DNA from: Myxococcales bacterium
GTDB lineage: Bacteria > Myxococcota > Myxococcia > Myxococcales > Myxococcaceae
Reading direction: 5' to 3'
NCBI GenBank assembly: GCA_016191815.1
Contig: JACPVI010000069.1
Coordinates: 16,412-80,411, forward strand
DNA: 64,000 bases
Below the pieces are notes generated by a model. The model saw only the letters and a list, made by a program, of their open reading frames with translations, had not been told where the DNA came from and did no database searches. The stretch's first letter is position 1, and the number at the start of each line of letters is the position of its first letter. The translations under genes were made by a program, and so were the position numbers. Of the stretch, positions 9,192 through 18,012 are shown one piece after another.

Positions 9192-9764
9192 ATGCCGGCG
9201 CAGATCCTGGTGATGTGCAAGCAGTGCCACCGGCCGCAGTTCACGGCCGGGCGCACCTGCGTGAGCTGCGGAGCCGTCCTCCCCGAGGTACCTGCCTCGG
9301 GCGAGGAGGTGAAGGGGGCCCGCGAACGGCTGATCGAGGCCGACCAGCCGCTCCTGGAGGCCACGCTCGGAAGGGGAAGGCGGATCCTCATCTCCGACCG
9401 GCAGCTGTTGTGGCACCCGGGGTTTGGCGAGCCGGTGCGCATCGAGCTTTCCAAGCTCAAGGAAGTCCGGCTGGAACGGCGGCCGGCCTACGAGGCGCTG
9501 ATCTTCTTCTTCCTCTTCGGCCTTGGGGCGGCGCTCACGCCGTGGCTCTGGCTGCGCCTTTTATTCGGGGTCCTCGCGGGCGTGAGCCTTTTGGCTTGCT
9601 TCGCGCAGAGGCGCTACGCCCTGGTGATGGAGGCGGAAGGCCTGCGGCTGACTCCGATGCTCGGGATCGGCACCTTGGGCTCGCCGATCGCCCGGCGGAT
9701 CCACAGCGTGTGGGCGAGCGTCCGCGATGAGTTGGAGCGGAGGAGCGTGCGGTGCGGGCCCTAG
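9192..9764 (+). CDS. Zinc-ribbon membrane protein of unknown function
   Basis: The protein has 190 residues. The N-terminus holds a rubredoxin-like zinc knuckle (CKQCHRPQF...CVSCG, residues ~9-28). Two adjacent transmembrane helices (ALIFFFLFGLGAALTPWLW and LLFGVLAGVSLLACFA) span ~98-135, and the part between looks like a PH-type beta domain (RILISDRQLLWHPGF). It starts 6 nt after leuS and overlaps lptE by 13 nt, so it is probably an operon member between them. The function is unknown. Confidence 0.7.
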   Translation: MPAQILVMCKQCHRPQFTAGRTCVSCGAVLPEVPASGEEVKGARERLIEADQPLLEATLGRGRRILISDRQLLWHPGFGEPVRIELSKLKEVRLERRPAYEALIFFFLFGLGAALTPWLWLRLLFGVLAGVSLLACFAQRRYALVMEAEGLRLTPMLGIGTLGSPIARRIHSVWASVRDELERRSVRCGP

Positions 9765-10249
9765 AGGCTGTGAGGATCTCCCTCGCGACGGTCGCCTTGG
9801 CCGGCTGCGGCTACCGCTTCGCCGCGGGCGGCGCGCCTCTGCCGGAAGGAATCCGCTCGGTGTGGGCGCCGATCTTCGAGAACCACACCGCCGAGCCGGG
9901 GGTGGAGGCGATCTTCACCCAGGCGTTCCGGGAGCGGCTGATCCGCGCGGGCGTGGACGGAGAGCCGAGCAGCGAAGCAAGGGTGGAAGGGCAGCTCTTG
10001 TCCATCTCCGCGGCGGGGACGATCTTCTCGCCCAGCCAGCGGCTGGCGAGCTACCGGCTGACCGCCTCTGCGGTCCTGAAGCTCAAGAAGGGCGAACGGG
10101 TGCTGTCCGAGGCGCAGGTGACCGGCAGCGAAGACTATTTGCCCGGGGCCGACGCCCTGCACTCCGAGGCGAACCGGATGGCTGCACTTCACCGGCTGGC
10201 GGAGGCGATGATGAAGGACGCCTACGCCCGGCTCGCCAGCGGGTGGTGA
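9752..10249 (+). CDS. lptE: LPS-assembly lipoprotein LptE
   Basis: This is a 165-residue lipoprotein. The lipobox (ALAGC) is followed at once by GYRF, the usual start of mature LptE. The body has the LptE pattern, with PEGIRSVWAPIFENHTAEPGVE matching the 'v.vp.f.N.t.ep.le' motif and a C-terminal helix (ANRMAALHRLAEAMMKDAYARL). LptE plugs the LptD barrel and helps place LPS in the outer leaflet. The start is GTG at 9752 or GTG at 9770; the second gives a more typical short signal. Its position after leuS is common in proteobacteria. Confidence 0.88.
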   Translation: MRALEAVRISLATVALAGCGYRFAAGGAPLPEGIRSVWAPIFENHTAEPGVEAIFTQAFRERLIRAGVDGEPSSEARVEGQLLSISAAGTIFSPSQRLASYRLTASAVLKLKKGERVLSEAQVTGSEDYLPGADALHSEANRMAALHRLAEAMMKDAYARLASGW

Positions 10250-10316
10250 GCGGGCGATCGCCGGTCGCGTTCATCCCGCGGTCCGAGCTGGGCTGCCGTG
10301 GCTGACGCCAGCAGGG

Positions 10317-10580
10317 CTAGGGCATGCCCGCCGCAGCGTGAGCCAGCCGGGCAATGTGCCTAGAGGCGTTCCCCTTGTGCAGCACGCCCTTGGAGGCGGC
10401 CTTCTGGAGCGTCCGGGTAGCCTCCGAGAGGGCGGCGCTCGCCTTGGCCTTGTCCTTCTCCTCGATCGCCTCCCGCACCTTTCGAATCGCGGTCTTCACG
10501 CGGGTGCGGACCGCCTGGTTGCGGGCGGCGCGCTTGAGCGCCTGCCGGTTTCTCTTCTCTGCGGAGCGGGTGTTAGCCAC
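10317..10580 (-). CDS. rpsT: 30S ribosomal protein S20
   Basis: This is 87 residues of classic bS20: MANTRSAEKRNRQALKRAAR, a basic helical protein ending LAHAAAGMP. The start is GTG at 10580, with GAGG eight nt upstream. It is convergent with lptE. It has its own promoter at 10608-10636 and about a 20-nt leader. Confidence 0.95.
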   Translation of the reverse strand: MANTRSAEKRNRQALKRAARNQAVRTRVKTAIRKVREAIEEKDKAKASAALSEATRTLQKAASKGVLHKGNASRHIARLAHAAAGMP

Positions 10581-10607
10581 GTCGGAAACCTCGTCTGGAA
10601 GCGCGGT

Positions 10608-10636
10608 TACCTACTTCGCGAACCCGCTCGCGTCAA
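10608..10636 (-). promoter_or_regulatory. Sigma70-type promoter of rpsT
   Basis: On the minus strand: -35 TTGACG (10631-10636), 17-nt spacer, -10 TAGGTA (10608-10613). Predicted start near 10601, giving a ~20-nt leader that holds the GAGG ribosome site. Confidence 0.7.
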
Positions 10637-10702
10637 GCGGCGGCAACCCGCACGACCCTCTGCTCCGCCGCGCAAGCACCAGCCCGGCGCCCGAACGCAC
10701 CC

Positions 10703-10875
10703 TGTGGACAACTGCTCGCGCGCCTTTGGCCAACTCGCCTCGCCAGCGGCGAATTCTCTCGTGCAGCACCGGGCAGCACACACGCGCGCACCCCTCTCGC
10801 TCCCTCGCAGCGGCGCGTCAATGCGCAGTTAGCCCACAGGTTACCCAGAACCTTCCTCACAGCCTTTGTGGAAAA
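10703..10875. other. Pair of DnaA-box-like 9-mers in the rpsT-mazG gap
   Basis: The 316-nt gap 10581-10896 holds no gene. Besides the rpsT promoter it contains TTGTCCACA (minus strand, 10703-10711) and TTTTCCACA (minus strand, 10867-10875). Each differs at one base from the DnaA consensus TTATCCACA, at the same position. The second sits in an A-rich run. This may be a DnaA-binding or regulatory region; an origin is possible but unproven, and no dnaA or dnaN lies in the window. Confidence 0.3.
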
Positions 10876-10896
10876 AACGATGCGCGGCAAAGCCAT

Positions 10897-11742
10897 TCAC
10901 GCCTTTTCCCTCTGCTTGGCGCGCTGCCACAGCTCGTCCATCTGCTCGAGGGTGGCCTTGCCGAAGGGGATTTTGGCGGCCCTCAGGCCTTCTTCGATGT
11001 AGTGGAAGCGCTCGGTGAAGCGCCGGTTCGCTTGGCGCAGGGCGTCCTCGGCGGGCGTGCCGATGAAGCGCGCGAGGTTGGCGAGCGCGAAGAGCACGTC
11101 TCCCAGCTCGTGCTCGAGCTGGTCGCGCTCCCCGGACTCGATCGCAAGGTCCAGCTCTGACAGCTCCTCGTTCAGCTTCTCCCTCACCCCGCGGAGGTCC
11201 GGCCAGTCGAAGCCGATCCGCGAGGCCTTCTCCGTCAGGCGCTCGGCGCGCTGGAGCGCCGGCGCGCCGCTGGGAACTCCGTCCAGCACCGAGCCCTCGG
11301 TCCCCGTCTTTCGCCGCTTCTCCTTGGCCTTGAGCTGGGCCCAGTTGTGGAGCACCTGCTTGGGGCCTGCCACCTTGGTCTCTCCAAACACATGCGGGTG
11401 GCGGCTGACGATCTTCTCGGAGATCGCCCGGCAGACCTCGGCCATGCCGAACTCGCCCAGCTCCGAGGCCAGCTGGGCGTGGAAGACGATCTGAAAGAGC
11501 AGGTCCCCCAGCTCTTCGCACAGGCCGTTCCACTTGCCTCCATAGGAGACGCGGTCCATCTCGTCGAGGACCTCGTAGGCCTCCTCGATGAGGTAGGGCC
11601 TGAGCGACCGCAAGTCCTGCTCGCGGTCCCACGGACAACCGCCCTCGCCGCGGAGCCGGGCCATGACTTGAAGCAGCCGCTCCAATTCACGGGCGGCGGC
11701 AGCCAAGTCGCCCGGTTGCCCCTTCTCAGGATCGCTTCCCAT
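10897..11742 (-). CDS. mazG: Nucleoside triphosphate pyrophosphohydrolase MazG
   Basis: This 281-residue protein hydrolyses (d)NTPs to NMP and pyrophosphate, a housekeeping clean-up role. It has two tandem MazG domains. The first has GGCPWDREQDLRSLRPYLIEEAYE and EELGDLLFQIVFHA (ExxE...ExxD metal-binding pattern). The second has LNEELSELDLAI and HELGDVLFALANLARF. ATG at 11742 was chosen because the longer reading (to 11820) adds residues unlike the family and runs to the kinase gene end. It is downstream of the Ser/Thr kinase gene on the same strand. Confidence 0.92.
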   Translation of the reverse strand: MGSDPEKGQPGDLAAAARELERLLQVMARLRGEGGCPWDREQDLRSLRPYLIEEAYEVLDEMDRVSYGGKWNGLCEELGDLLFQIVFHAQLASELGEFGMAEVCRAISEKIVSRHPHVFGETKVAGPKQVLHNWAQLKAKEKRRKTGTEGSVLDGVPSGAPALQRAERLTEKASRIGFDWPDLRGVREKLNEELSELDLAIESGERDQLEHELGDVLFALANLARFIGTPAEDALRQANRRFTERFHYIEEGLRAAKIPFGKATLEQMDELWQRAKQREKA

Positions 11743-11816
11743 CGGTTTCCCCGAATAGCCGAGATTGGGGCGAATGCCGAGCAACATCCAGCCGGCGGCC
11801 GGCATGGAAGACCGTC

Positions 11817-13376
11817 TCACGCTCGTTCATCCACACTTCGTGCGGCCGGGCGCGCGGGTGTGGTGCGCATGGTGTCGATCTCCGCTAGTGGCGCGGGCGA
11901 CGGTTCTTCGCTTGCCCGGGCGATCGCGGCCTTGAGCTCCTCCTGCCCGTGCGGAATCGGCGCCAACTCCGGTGGCAGCCTTGCCAGCTGCTCCCGAAGC
12001 ACAGCGCCCGTGGCCGTGCGCTGCGAGGGCTCCGGCTGCAAAAGCCCGCTCAGCACCGCGCACAGGCCCTGCTCGATGCCGCAGAGGTCGAACTTCGCTT
12101 CCGCCGGCGCGCGCCGGCCGGACAACATCTCGTAGAGCGTGACGCCCAGACTGTACAGATCGCTGCGGCCGTCGATCGGCTCCCCGCACGCCTGCTCCGG
12201 GGACATGTAGCCTGTCTTGCCTTTCACCACGCCCGCCTCCGTCAGCGAGGGTCGATCCGCGGCGCGGGCAATGCCGAAGTCGGCCAACTTCACCTCGCCC
12301 ATCTTCGACAGGAGGATGTTTGGCGCGTTGACGTCGCGGTGCACGAGGTGCAGCGGCTCTCCAGAGGGCGAGCGGCGGCCGTGGATGTACTCGAGCGCCG
12401 AGGCCACTTCCGCGGCGACATAGGTCGCGGCGCGGACGGGCAGTGGAGCCTTCAGACGCTTGAGCAGGATTGAGAGCGGAGGACCATCGACGAAGTCCAA
12501 CGCCATGAAGTAATCGCCCGCATAGCGCCCCACGTCGAGCACCTGCACCACGTTCGGGTGAGAGAGCGACGCGCCCACGCGCGCCTCTTCGCGGAACATG
12601 TGGAGGAAGGCGGCGTCGTCCCGGTACTCGGGCAGCAAGCGCTTGAGCGCGACGACCTTCTCGAAGCCACCCTCCGGGCTGTAGGTGGCGCGGAACACCT
12701 CGGCCATGCCCCCCGCTCCGAGGCGCTCATGGACGAAATACTTGCCGAACACGTCGCGCGCTCTGACCGTGGCCAGCGCCTCTTCGCCCGACTTGATGAT
12801 GACGTGAGCCACGGTCGCGGTGATCGCTCCCACGGCCACGAGGAAGAACGCACGCAGCAAGAGGTACGGAGGGGTCAGCGGGGGCTGAACGTCGGTCATG
12901 CGCGGAAGCACCACCGCGAAGTAGACGGTGAGGTACGCGGCGGCCGCCAGCGCGCCCGCGATGAGCGCCATCTTCCGGCTCGCACGCAGACCTCCGGTGC
13001 CGATGATTCCGCAATAGAAGACGATCGGCGGAGAGGTGAGCGCCCACACCGGGCCGCGCTCCATGGTCTCCAGGACGACTACCGCCGGCACGAAGCCCAC
13101 CTCGACCATCAGATTGAACCAGCTCATGGAGCGCGCATACTTGCCGCGGCGGATCAGCACCCAGATCGCCAGGTAGTAGCTGGAAACCAGGCCCAGCAGC
13201 ACGAGGAGCTGCTGTGTCAGCTTTGCCCCGAGCGTCTCCCACAGGGCGATCACGCAGGCGCACGAGGCGCAGCTCGTCAACGCAAAGAGGCGGGCCAGGA
13301 GTGCCTCGCGCGAAGGCGCGGTGCGGTCGAGGTATGCACGCAGCGCGGCGAGCGGAACCGGGGCGGGCGAGGCCAC
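11817..13376 (-). CDS. Membrane Ser/Thr protein kinase, N-terminal TM domain
   Basis: The protein has 519 residues. Residues ~30-200 carry about six transmembrane helices (LLVLLGLVSSYYLAIWVLI, GFVPAVVVLET, MALIAGALAAAAYLTVYFAVVL, LLLRAFFLVAVGAITATVAHVII). A complete Hanks-type kinase domain follows from ~212: glycine loop LGAGGMAEVF, catalytic loop HRDVNAPNILL (~345), DFGIARA, GYMSPEQA and DLYSLGVTLYEML. The catalytic Lys is in VVALKRLLP. The tail is Pro/Ala-rich. Most bacterial kinases put the kinase first and the helix after it, so this order is reversed. GTG at 13376 lies 8 nt from an extended -10 box, and the gene is divergent from the TPR gene. Confidence 0.9.
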   Translation of the reverse strand: MASPAPVPLAALRAYLDRTAPSREALLARLFALTSCASCACVIALWETLGAKLTQQLLVLLGLVSSYYLAIWVLIRRGKYARSMSWFNLMVEVGFVPAVVVLETMERGPVWALTSPPIVFYCGIIGTGGLRASRKMALIAGALAAAAYLTVYFAVVLPRMTDVQPPLTPPYLLLRAFFLVAVGAITATVAHVIIKSGEEALATVRARDVFGKYFVHERLGAGGMAEVFRATYSPEGGFEKVVALKRLLPEYRDDAAFLHMFREEARVGASLSHPNVVQVLDVGRYAGDYFMALDFVDGPPLSILLKRLKAPLPVRAATYVAAEVASALEYIHGRRSPSGEPLHLVHRDVNAPNILLSKMGEVKLADFGIARAADRPSLTEAGVVKGKTGYMSPEQACGEPIDGRSDLYSLGVTLYEMLSGRRAPAEAKFDLCGIEQGLCAVLSGLLQPEPSQRTATGAVLREQLARLPPELAPIPHGQEELKAAIARASEEPSPAPLAEIDTMRTTPARPAARSVDERA

Positions 13377-13384
13377 CTCTCGAT

Positions 13385-13393
13385 GCTATATCA
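13385..13393 (-). promoter_or_regulatory. Extended -10 element of the Ser/Thr kinase gene
   Basis: On the minus strand TGATATAGC (extended -10, TGnTATAnn form; hexamer 13385-13390) ends 8 nt before the GTG start. I see no convincing -35 box, as expected for extended -10 promoters. Confidence 0.5.
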
Positions 13394-13530
13394 AGGCCTC
13401 AAGGCCCACATCAGAGCTTGACGGGCTTCGCGTCGAGTTCCCACCGAGCAACTGCCAGCCGACAACCCCGCCCGCGGCGCTCCGTTTGGCTTCCGCGGGG
13501 GCTGACGGCCGCCTATCATCGGCGCCTTCA

Positions 13531-15684
13531 ATGCGCGCCGCCTCGATCTGGTCGCCACGCACGGCTCCTCTCGCGGCCTGCCTGCTGCTCGCCGGCGGCG
13601 CCGCGCATGCCCAGGGCGATCGGCGGGCCATCGAAGAGGTCGATCCGGATGCCGTCCGGGCCCGTCTCGAGGGAGACGAGCCGCCGGCGGTCGACCCCGA
13701 GTCCATCCCGTTCCCTGCGCCGAAGGCCACGCCGGCTCCGCCTGCCTCCACGCCCGACGCCGGCGCGAAGGCAGTCCCGGAGGCCGCGAAGGCGGGCCCT
13801 GCCGTCGAGCCGAAAGCGGACCCGGCGCCGGCCTCGGTGCAAGGCCCACCCCCCATCCTGCTGCCCAAGAGAGGGGAGGGTGATTTGGCCGCCGTCTGGG
13901 AGCAGTGGCGCAGCGCGACCATGGCCAAAGATCCGAAGGCCGCCGAGGACGCCCGCGCCAAGCTCAAGAAGCTCCGGGGAGATCTGGGGGCTACCAACCT
14001 CGACGAGTATGCGGTGGGGTTATCGCGCTCTGCGACCCAGAAGCTGGAGGCAAAAGACGCCGTGGGCGCGATCGAAGATGCGGCGGCGGCGGCGGAGCTG
14101 GCGCCGGACCTCCCCTACGCGCAGCTCGCGCTGGCGCGCACCTACTTCCTTGCCGATCCAGGCCAGCCGGGACGCACCCTCTCGGCCGCGTGGCGCGCGG
14201 TGGTCGCGGTGGCGCGAGATCCGCGGTACCACCGCCCCGCCGCGGCCGACCTGGGAGCGGCCTTCCTGGCGGCGCTGGTGGCCACCGCGGTCGCGGTGAC
14301 GGCGGTGCTGTTCCTGCGCCGGGTGCGGTACTTCCTCCACGACTTCCACCACCTCTTCCCTCGCTCGGCGGCGCGCTGGCAGGCGGGGATCCTCGCGCTG
14401 GTGCTGGTGGGCCTCCCGCTGGTCTTCCGGCTCGGCGTGGTCCCCGCCCTCTTGGCTGCCTTCGGGGCGGTGGCGCTCCACCTCCGGTTCGGCGAGCGCA
14501 TCGTGGCCGCGGTGCTCATCGCCGCGGCGGGCCTGGTGCCGGTCGCGGCCACGTTGCTCGTCCGCCACACGGCCTTCGCCGGCACGCTCGCCGAGCAGAT
14601 CTATCTGCTCGAGCGGGGCGGTTCGGGGGCCGACTACGCCGCCCAGGTGATCGCCGAGCGCGCTGCCGCCGAGCAGGCCGAGTTCGCGGAGCTGTTCGCC
14701 CTGGGGCGCCACGAGCTGCGCCGCGGAGAGGCGGAGGCCTCGATCGAGCACTTCAAGGCTGCGCTCGCGGTCAAGACGCTGGACGCGAGGGCGATGACCA
14801 ACCTCGGGAACGCGATGATGGCCAAGGGCGATACCGAGGGCGCCCGGGCGATGTACGAGGAGGCGGCGCGGGTCGAACCCAGTCTCGCCGCGGCGCATTT
14901 CAACCTGGCCAAGGTGCACCAGCGGAGGGCGAAGTTGCTCCCGCCGGACCAGGCTCCGATGGAGATCGACCGCGCCCACGATTCGCTGGGGATGGTGCGC
15001 TCCTTGGAGCCTTCGCTGGCGGCGCGGGCCGACCCGCCGGAGGACGATCTCCAGCTGAACCGGTACCTGGAATCCCCGCCGCTTCCCGACTCGGCGCTGG
15101 TGGAGCTGGCGACACCGCAGGAGCCGGGCGACGAGGTCTCCGCCCAGATCGCCCGCGAGCTGTTGGGCGGCTCGGAAGGGCCCCTCGGTCCCTTCTACCC
15201 TCTCCTTCTCTGTGCGCTGGCGGTGGGACTGGGGACGCTGGCCGGGCCGCTCCGAGCCTCGAAGCCGTGCGAGCGCTGCGGCCGGGCGGTGTGCCGGCGC
15301 TGCGATCGGGAGCTGGGGGTGGGCAGCTCGCTGTGCGGGCAGTGCGTGAACGTGTTCGCCCGGAAGAACGCCGTCTCCGCGCCCGAGAAGGTGCGCAAAC
15401 AGATCGAGGTCGCCCGCCACCAGCGGCAGCGCGACCGGTTGGCCTACCTCTTCGGGCTGGTCTGCTCGGGCGCAGGGCACCTCTACTCGGGTCTGCCGGT
15501 GCGCGGCTCGCTGTACGCCTTCGCGTTCCTGTTCGCCATCGCCTTGTTCGTGCTCAGGCACGGCGTGCTCCGGGCGCCCTACGGCGGGCTGCCCGTGTGG
15601 CTCAAGCTCGCGCCGATCGCGGTGGCCTTCGTGGCGGTCTACCTCTTCTCCCTCCGCGGCCTGTATCGGCGCCAATCCGGGTGA
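13531..15684 (+). CDS. Exported TPR protein with zinc ribbon and membrane segments
   Basis: The protein has 717 residues. A signal peptide (residues ~1-28, ends AHAQG) precedes a Pro/Ala-rich region (~35-110). Transmembrane helices lie at ~241-330, and TPR-like repeats at ~380-470 (FALGRHELRRGEAEASIEHF, AMTNLGNAMMAKGDTEGARAM, AHFNLAKVHQRRAK). A zinc ribbon follows at ~579-600 (CERCGRAVCRRCDR...CGQC), then another membrane domain to the end. ATG at 13531 is preferred over longer readings because it starts the signal peptide. It is followed 6 nt later by the DUF4388 gene. It is probably a myxobacterial envelope scaffold of unknown function. Confidence 0.78.
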   Translation: MRAASIWSPRTAPLAACLLLAGGAAHAQGDRRAIEEVDPDAVRARLEGDEPPAVDPESIPFPAPKATPAPPASTPDAGAKAVPEAAKAGPAVEPKADPAPASVQGPPPILLPKRGEGDLAAVWEQWRSATMAKDPKAAEDARAKLKKLRGDLGATNLDEYAVGLSRSATQKLEAKDAVGAIEDAAAAAELAPDLPYAQLALARTYFLADPGQPGRTLSAAWRAVVAVARDPRYHRPAAADLGAAFLAALVATAVAVTAVLFLRRVRYFLHDFHHLFPRSAARWQAGILALVLVGLPLVFRLGVVPALLAAFGAVALHLRFGERIVAAVLIAAAGLVPVAATLLVRHTAFAGTLAEQIYLLERGGSGADYAAQVIAERAAAEQAEFAELFALGRHELRRGEAEASIEHFKAALAVKTLDARAMTNLGNAMMAKGDTEGARAMYEEAARVEPSLAAAHFNLAKVHQRRAKLLPPDQAPMEIDRAHDSLGMVRSLEPSLAARADPPEDDLQLNRYLESPPLPDSALVELATPQEPGDEVSAQIARELLGGSEGPLGPFYPLLLCALAVGLGTLAGPLRASKPCERCGRAVCRRCDRELGVGSSLCGQCVNVFARKNAVSAPEKVRKQIEVARHQRQRDRLAYLFGLVCSGAGHLYSGLPVRGSLYAFAFLFAIALFVLRHGVLRAPYGGLPVWLKLAPIAVAFVAVYLFSLRGLYRRQSG

Positions 15685-15690
15685 GCTGCG

Positions 15691-16815
15691 ATGGCCCTCA
15701 ACGGGACGCTCAAGGACTTCGGCATCGCCGACATCCTGCAGCTGATCGGACAGCAGCAGAAGACCGGCACCCTGGTGCTCCGGGCGAAGGATCAGGAGGT
15801 GAGGGTCGGCTTCAAGGAGGGGAACATCGTCCGGGCGGAGTCCACCACCCGCAAGAAGAAGGACCTCATCGGCAACATGCTGGTCCGGGCGGAGCTGATC
15901 AGCGAGCGCCAGCTCGAAGAAGCTCTCCAGACGCAGAAGCGCACCTTGCGCCGGCTGGGCGACCTCTTGGTCTCCTCGGGGGCGATCTCCGCCGCGCGCT
16001 TCAAGGAGATGGTGCGGCTGCAGACCACCGAAACCCTCTTCGCGCTCTTCCACTGGAAGAGCGGCAGCTACGCCTTCGAGCAGGGCGAGGTGGAGTACGA
16101 CGCCGACGTGATGGCTCCCCTGCGCGCGGAGGCGGTGCTGATGGAAGGCTTCCGGATGGTGGACGAGTGGCCGATGATCAAGAAGCGGATCACCAGCTAC
16201 CAGCTCGCCTTCGAGAAGTCGAAGGCGCTGCCGTCGAGATCCGGCTCGGTTGAGTCGTCCGACGGGGGGCTGGGCGACGCCGAGCGCCGCGTCTTCGAGC
16301 TGGTGGCCCCGGAGCGCACCGTCCGGAAGCTGATCGACCTGTCCTGCCTGGGAGAGTTCGAGACCTGCAAGGCGCTGAGCAGCCTGGTGAACCTCGACTA
16401 CTTGAAGCCGGTCCCGGCAAAGGCCGGGGAGGGCGACGAAGGCGAGGGCGGGGCGCTGTTCCTCGAGCGCGCCGGTGGGGTGACCGTGCGGATCCTCGGG
16501 GCGATGCTGGTCCTCGGGGCCCTGGCCTTCGTGGCGGTGCGCGCGGACATCGGCTCGGTGAACCTCTCGCGGGCGCCCGCGGCGACCTACTCGGACCCGG
16601 CGGCGCAGCGTTTCGTGGCCAGGCAGCAGGTCGCCCGGATCCGCGCCGCGCTGGACGTCTACCGTATCGAGCACGGGGAGGTGCCCGACAGGCTCGACGC
16701 GCTCGTCGAGGCCGGCTTGCTGGCGCGGGAGGACCTGCACTACCCCTGGCGCGACACCTACTTCTACCGGCGCCAGGACGCCCGGCAGTTCGTCTTGCTG
16801 CCGCCGCTGCGCTAG
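15691..16815 (+). CDS. DUF4388 (PATAN-type) protein with C-terminal membrane helix
   Basis: The protein has 374 residues. An N-terminal DUF4388 domain (~1-180) opens MALNGTLKDFGIADILQLIG and contains QKTGTLVLRAKDQEVRVGFKEGNIV. This family is common in Myxococcota and cyanobacteria and is linked to signalling and gliding. One transmembrane helix at ~266-285 (ILGAMLVLGALAFVAVRA) is followed by a short external domain (ARIRAALDVYRIEHGEVPDRL) that resembles the type II secretion pseudopilin C-terminal pattern. The enzymatic role is unknown. Confidence 0.8.
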   Translation: MALNGTLKDFGIADILQLIGQQQKTGTLVLRAKDQEVRVGFKEGNIVRAESTTRKKKDLIGNMLVRAELISERQLEEALQTQKRTLRRLGDLLVSSGAISAARFKEMVRLQTTETLFALFHWKSGSYAFEQGEVEYDADVMAPLRAEAVLMEGFRMVDEWPMIKKRITSYQLAFEKSKALPSRSGSVESSDGGLGDAERRVFELVAPERTVRKLIDLSCLGEFETCKALSSLVNLDYLKPVPAKAGEGDEGEGGALFLERAGGVTVRILGAMLVLGALAFVAVRADIGSVNLSRAPAATYSDPAAQRFVARQQVARIRAALDVYRIEHGEVPDRLDALVEAGLLAREDLHYPWRDTYFYRRQDARQFVLLPPLR

Positions 16816-16861
16816 GCTCTCCGGACGTGGCGGCGGGTTTCCGGATGGTCGGGCGGGGCCC

Positions 16862-17908
16862 GTGCGTTTTCGGATCGGCTTGACGCGAACCTCTCCAGTC
16901 CCATCGATGCTGTCCGTGGCCGGCACCAAGGTGGACCTGTCGGACAACGAGGTGGCGAGGGCGGTAGCCGGCACCCAGAACGAGAACCTGAAATTGATCG
17001 AGCGCCGGCTGGGCGTGCGCATAGGCCAGCGAGGCGCGGAGCTGCTCATCTCCGGCCCCCCCGAGCCCACCGCCTTCGCCGCCAGGCTCCTCGAGCAGCT
17101 CTCGGCGATGGCCCGGACCGGGCGCCCCCTCTATCCCGACGACGTCGAGCAGGCGATCAAGGTCCTGGGAGTGGGAGAGGAAGTGGACGTGCTGATGGGG
17201 CCGGTGCTCTCGCGGGCCGGGCGGAAGATCGTCCCCAAGAGCATCGGCCAGAAGCGCTACGTCGACGCCATTGGCGCCCACGACATCGTCTTCGCCATCG
17301 GGCCGGCGGGCACCGGCAAGACCTACCTCGCGATGGCGGCGGCGGTGGCCTCGCTGCTCGAGCACCGGGTGAAGCGGATCGTCCTGGCCCGCCCGGCGGT
17401 GGAGGCGGGCGAGAAGCTGGGCTTCCTCCCGGGCGATCTGGCGGAGAAGGTGAACCCCTACCTGAGGCCCCTCTACGACGCGCTCCACGACATGCTGGAG
17501 CACGAGCGGGCCGCCCAGCTCATCGAGCAAGGGACCATCGAGGTGGCCCCGCTCGCCTTCATGCGGGGCAGGACCCTGAACGACTGCTTCGCCATCCTCG
17601 ACGAGGCGCAGAACACCAGTGTCGAGCAGATGAAGATGTTCCTCACCCGCCTGGGCTACCACAGCAAGGCGGTCATCACCGGCGACGTCACCCAGGTCGA
17701 CTTGCCGGTGGGGAAGATCTCCGGGCTCTCCCACGCGCGGACCATCCTCTCGGAGATCCCCGGCATCGCCTTCTCCACCTTCACCGAGGTGGACGTGGTC
17801 CGCCACCCGCTCGTCCAGGAGGTCATCCGAGCGTACGAGCGCGCGCCTGTCGAGCCGGCGGCCGCGGAGGCAAACGGCAAGCCCAAGGCCGAGGAGCCCG
17901 AGAAGTAG
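16862..17908 (+). CDS. phoH: PhoH-family ATPase
   Basis: The protein has 348 residues. Walker A GPAGTGKT (~residue 148) and Walker [10 protein letters not shown] (~242) are intact, with the PhoH-typical [20 protein letters not shown]. An N-terminal KH-like region precedes it. GTG at 16862 is annotated; ATG at 16907 is an equal alternative and loses 15 residues. PhoH-like proteins bind RNA and are linked to YbeY in rRNA maturation; here the order phoH-pgpH-ybeY is the widely conserved one. Confidence 0.92.
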   Translation: MRFRIGLTRTSPVPSMLSVAGTKVDLSDNEVARAVAGTQNENLKLIERRLGVRIGQRGAELLISGPPEPTAFAARLLEQLSAMARTGRPLYPDDVEQAIKVLGVGEEVDVLMGPVLSRAGRKIVPKSIGQKRYVDAIGAHDIVFAIGPAGTGKTYLAMAAAVASLLEHRVKRIVLARPAVEAGEKLGFLPGDLAEKVNPYLRPLYDALHDMLEHERAAQLIEQGTIEVAPLAFMRGRTLNDCFAILDEAQNTSVEQMKMFLTRLGYHSKAVITGDVTQVDLPVGKISGLSHARTILSEIPGIAFSTFTEVDVVRHPLVQEVIRAYERAPVEPAAAEANGKPKAEEPEK

Positions 17909-17972
17909 CCCGCTTGACCGCGCAGGCTTTCTGCAAAAGCAAGTTCGAGGCCCGGCGGCGCCCCGGCACGCC

Positions 17973-18001
17973 TTGAATCCTGCGTGCCACCTCCGTAGGG
18001 T
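17973..18001 (+). promoter_or_regulatory. Possible promoter of pgpH
   Basis: -35 TTGAAT (17973-17978), 17-nt spacer, -10 TAGGGT (17996-18001), 11 nt before the pgpH ATG and with no ribosome site between. Confidence 0.45.
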
Positions 18002-18012
18002 GTTGCCCGCAC

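Noticed and set aside
14020..17070. A 1016-codon frame on the minus strand opposite the TPR, DUF4388 and phoH genes
   Set aside because: It is the complement of well-recognised genes in GC-rich DNA; its translation is His/Arg/Gly/Pro-rich with no known motif.
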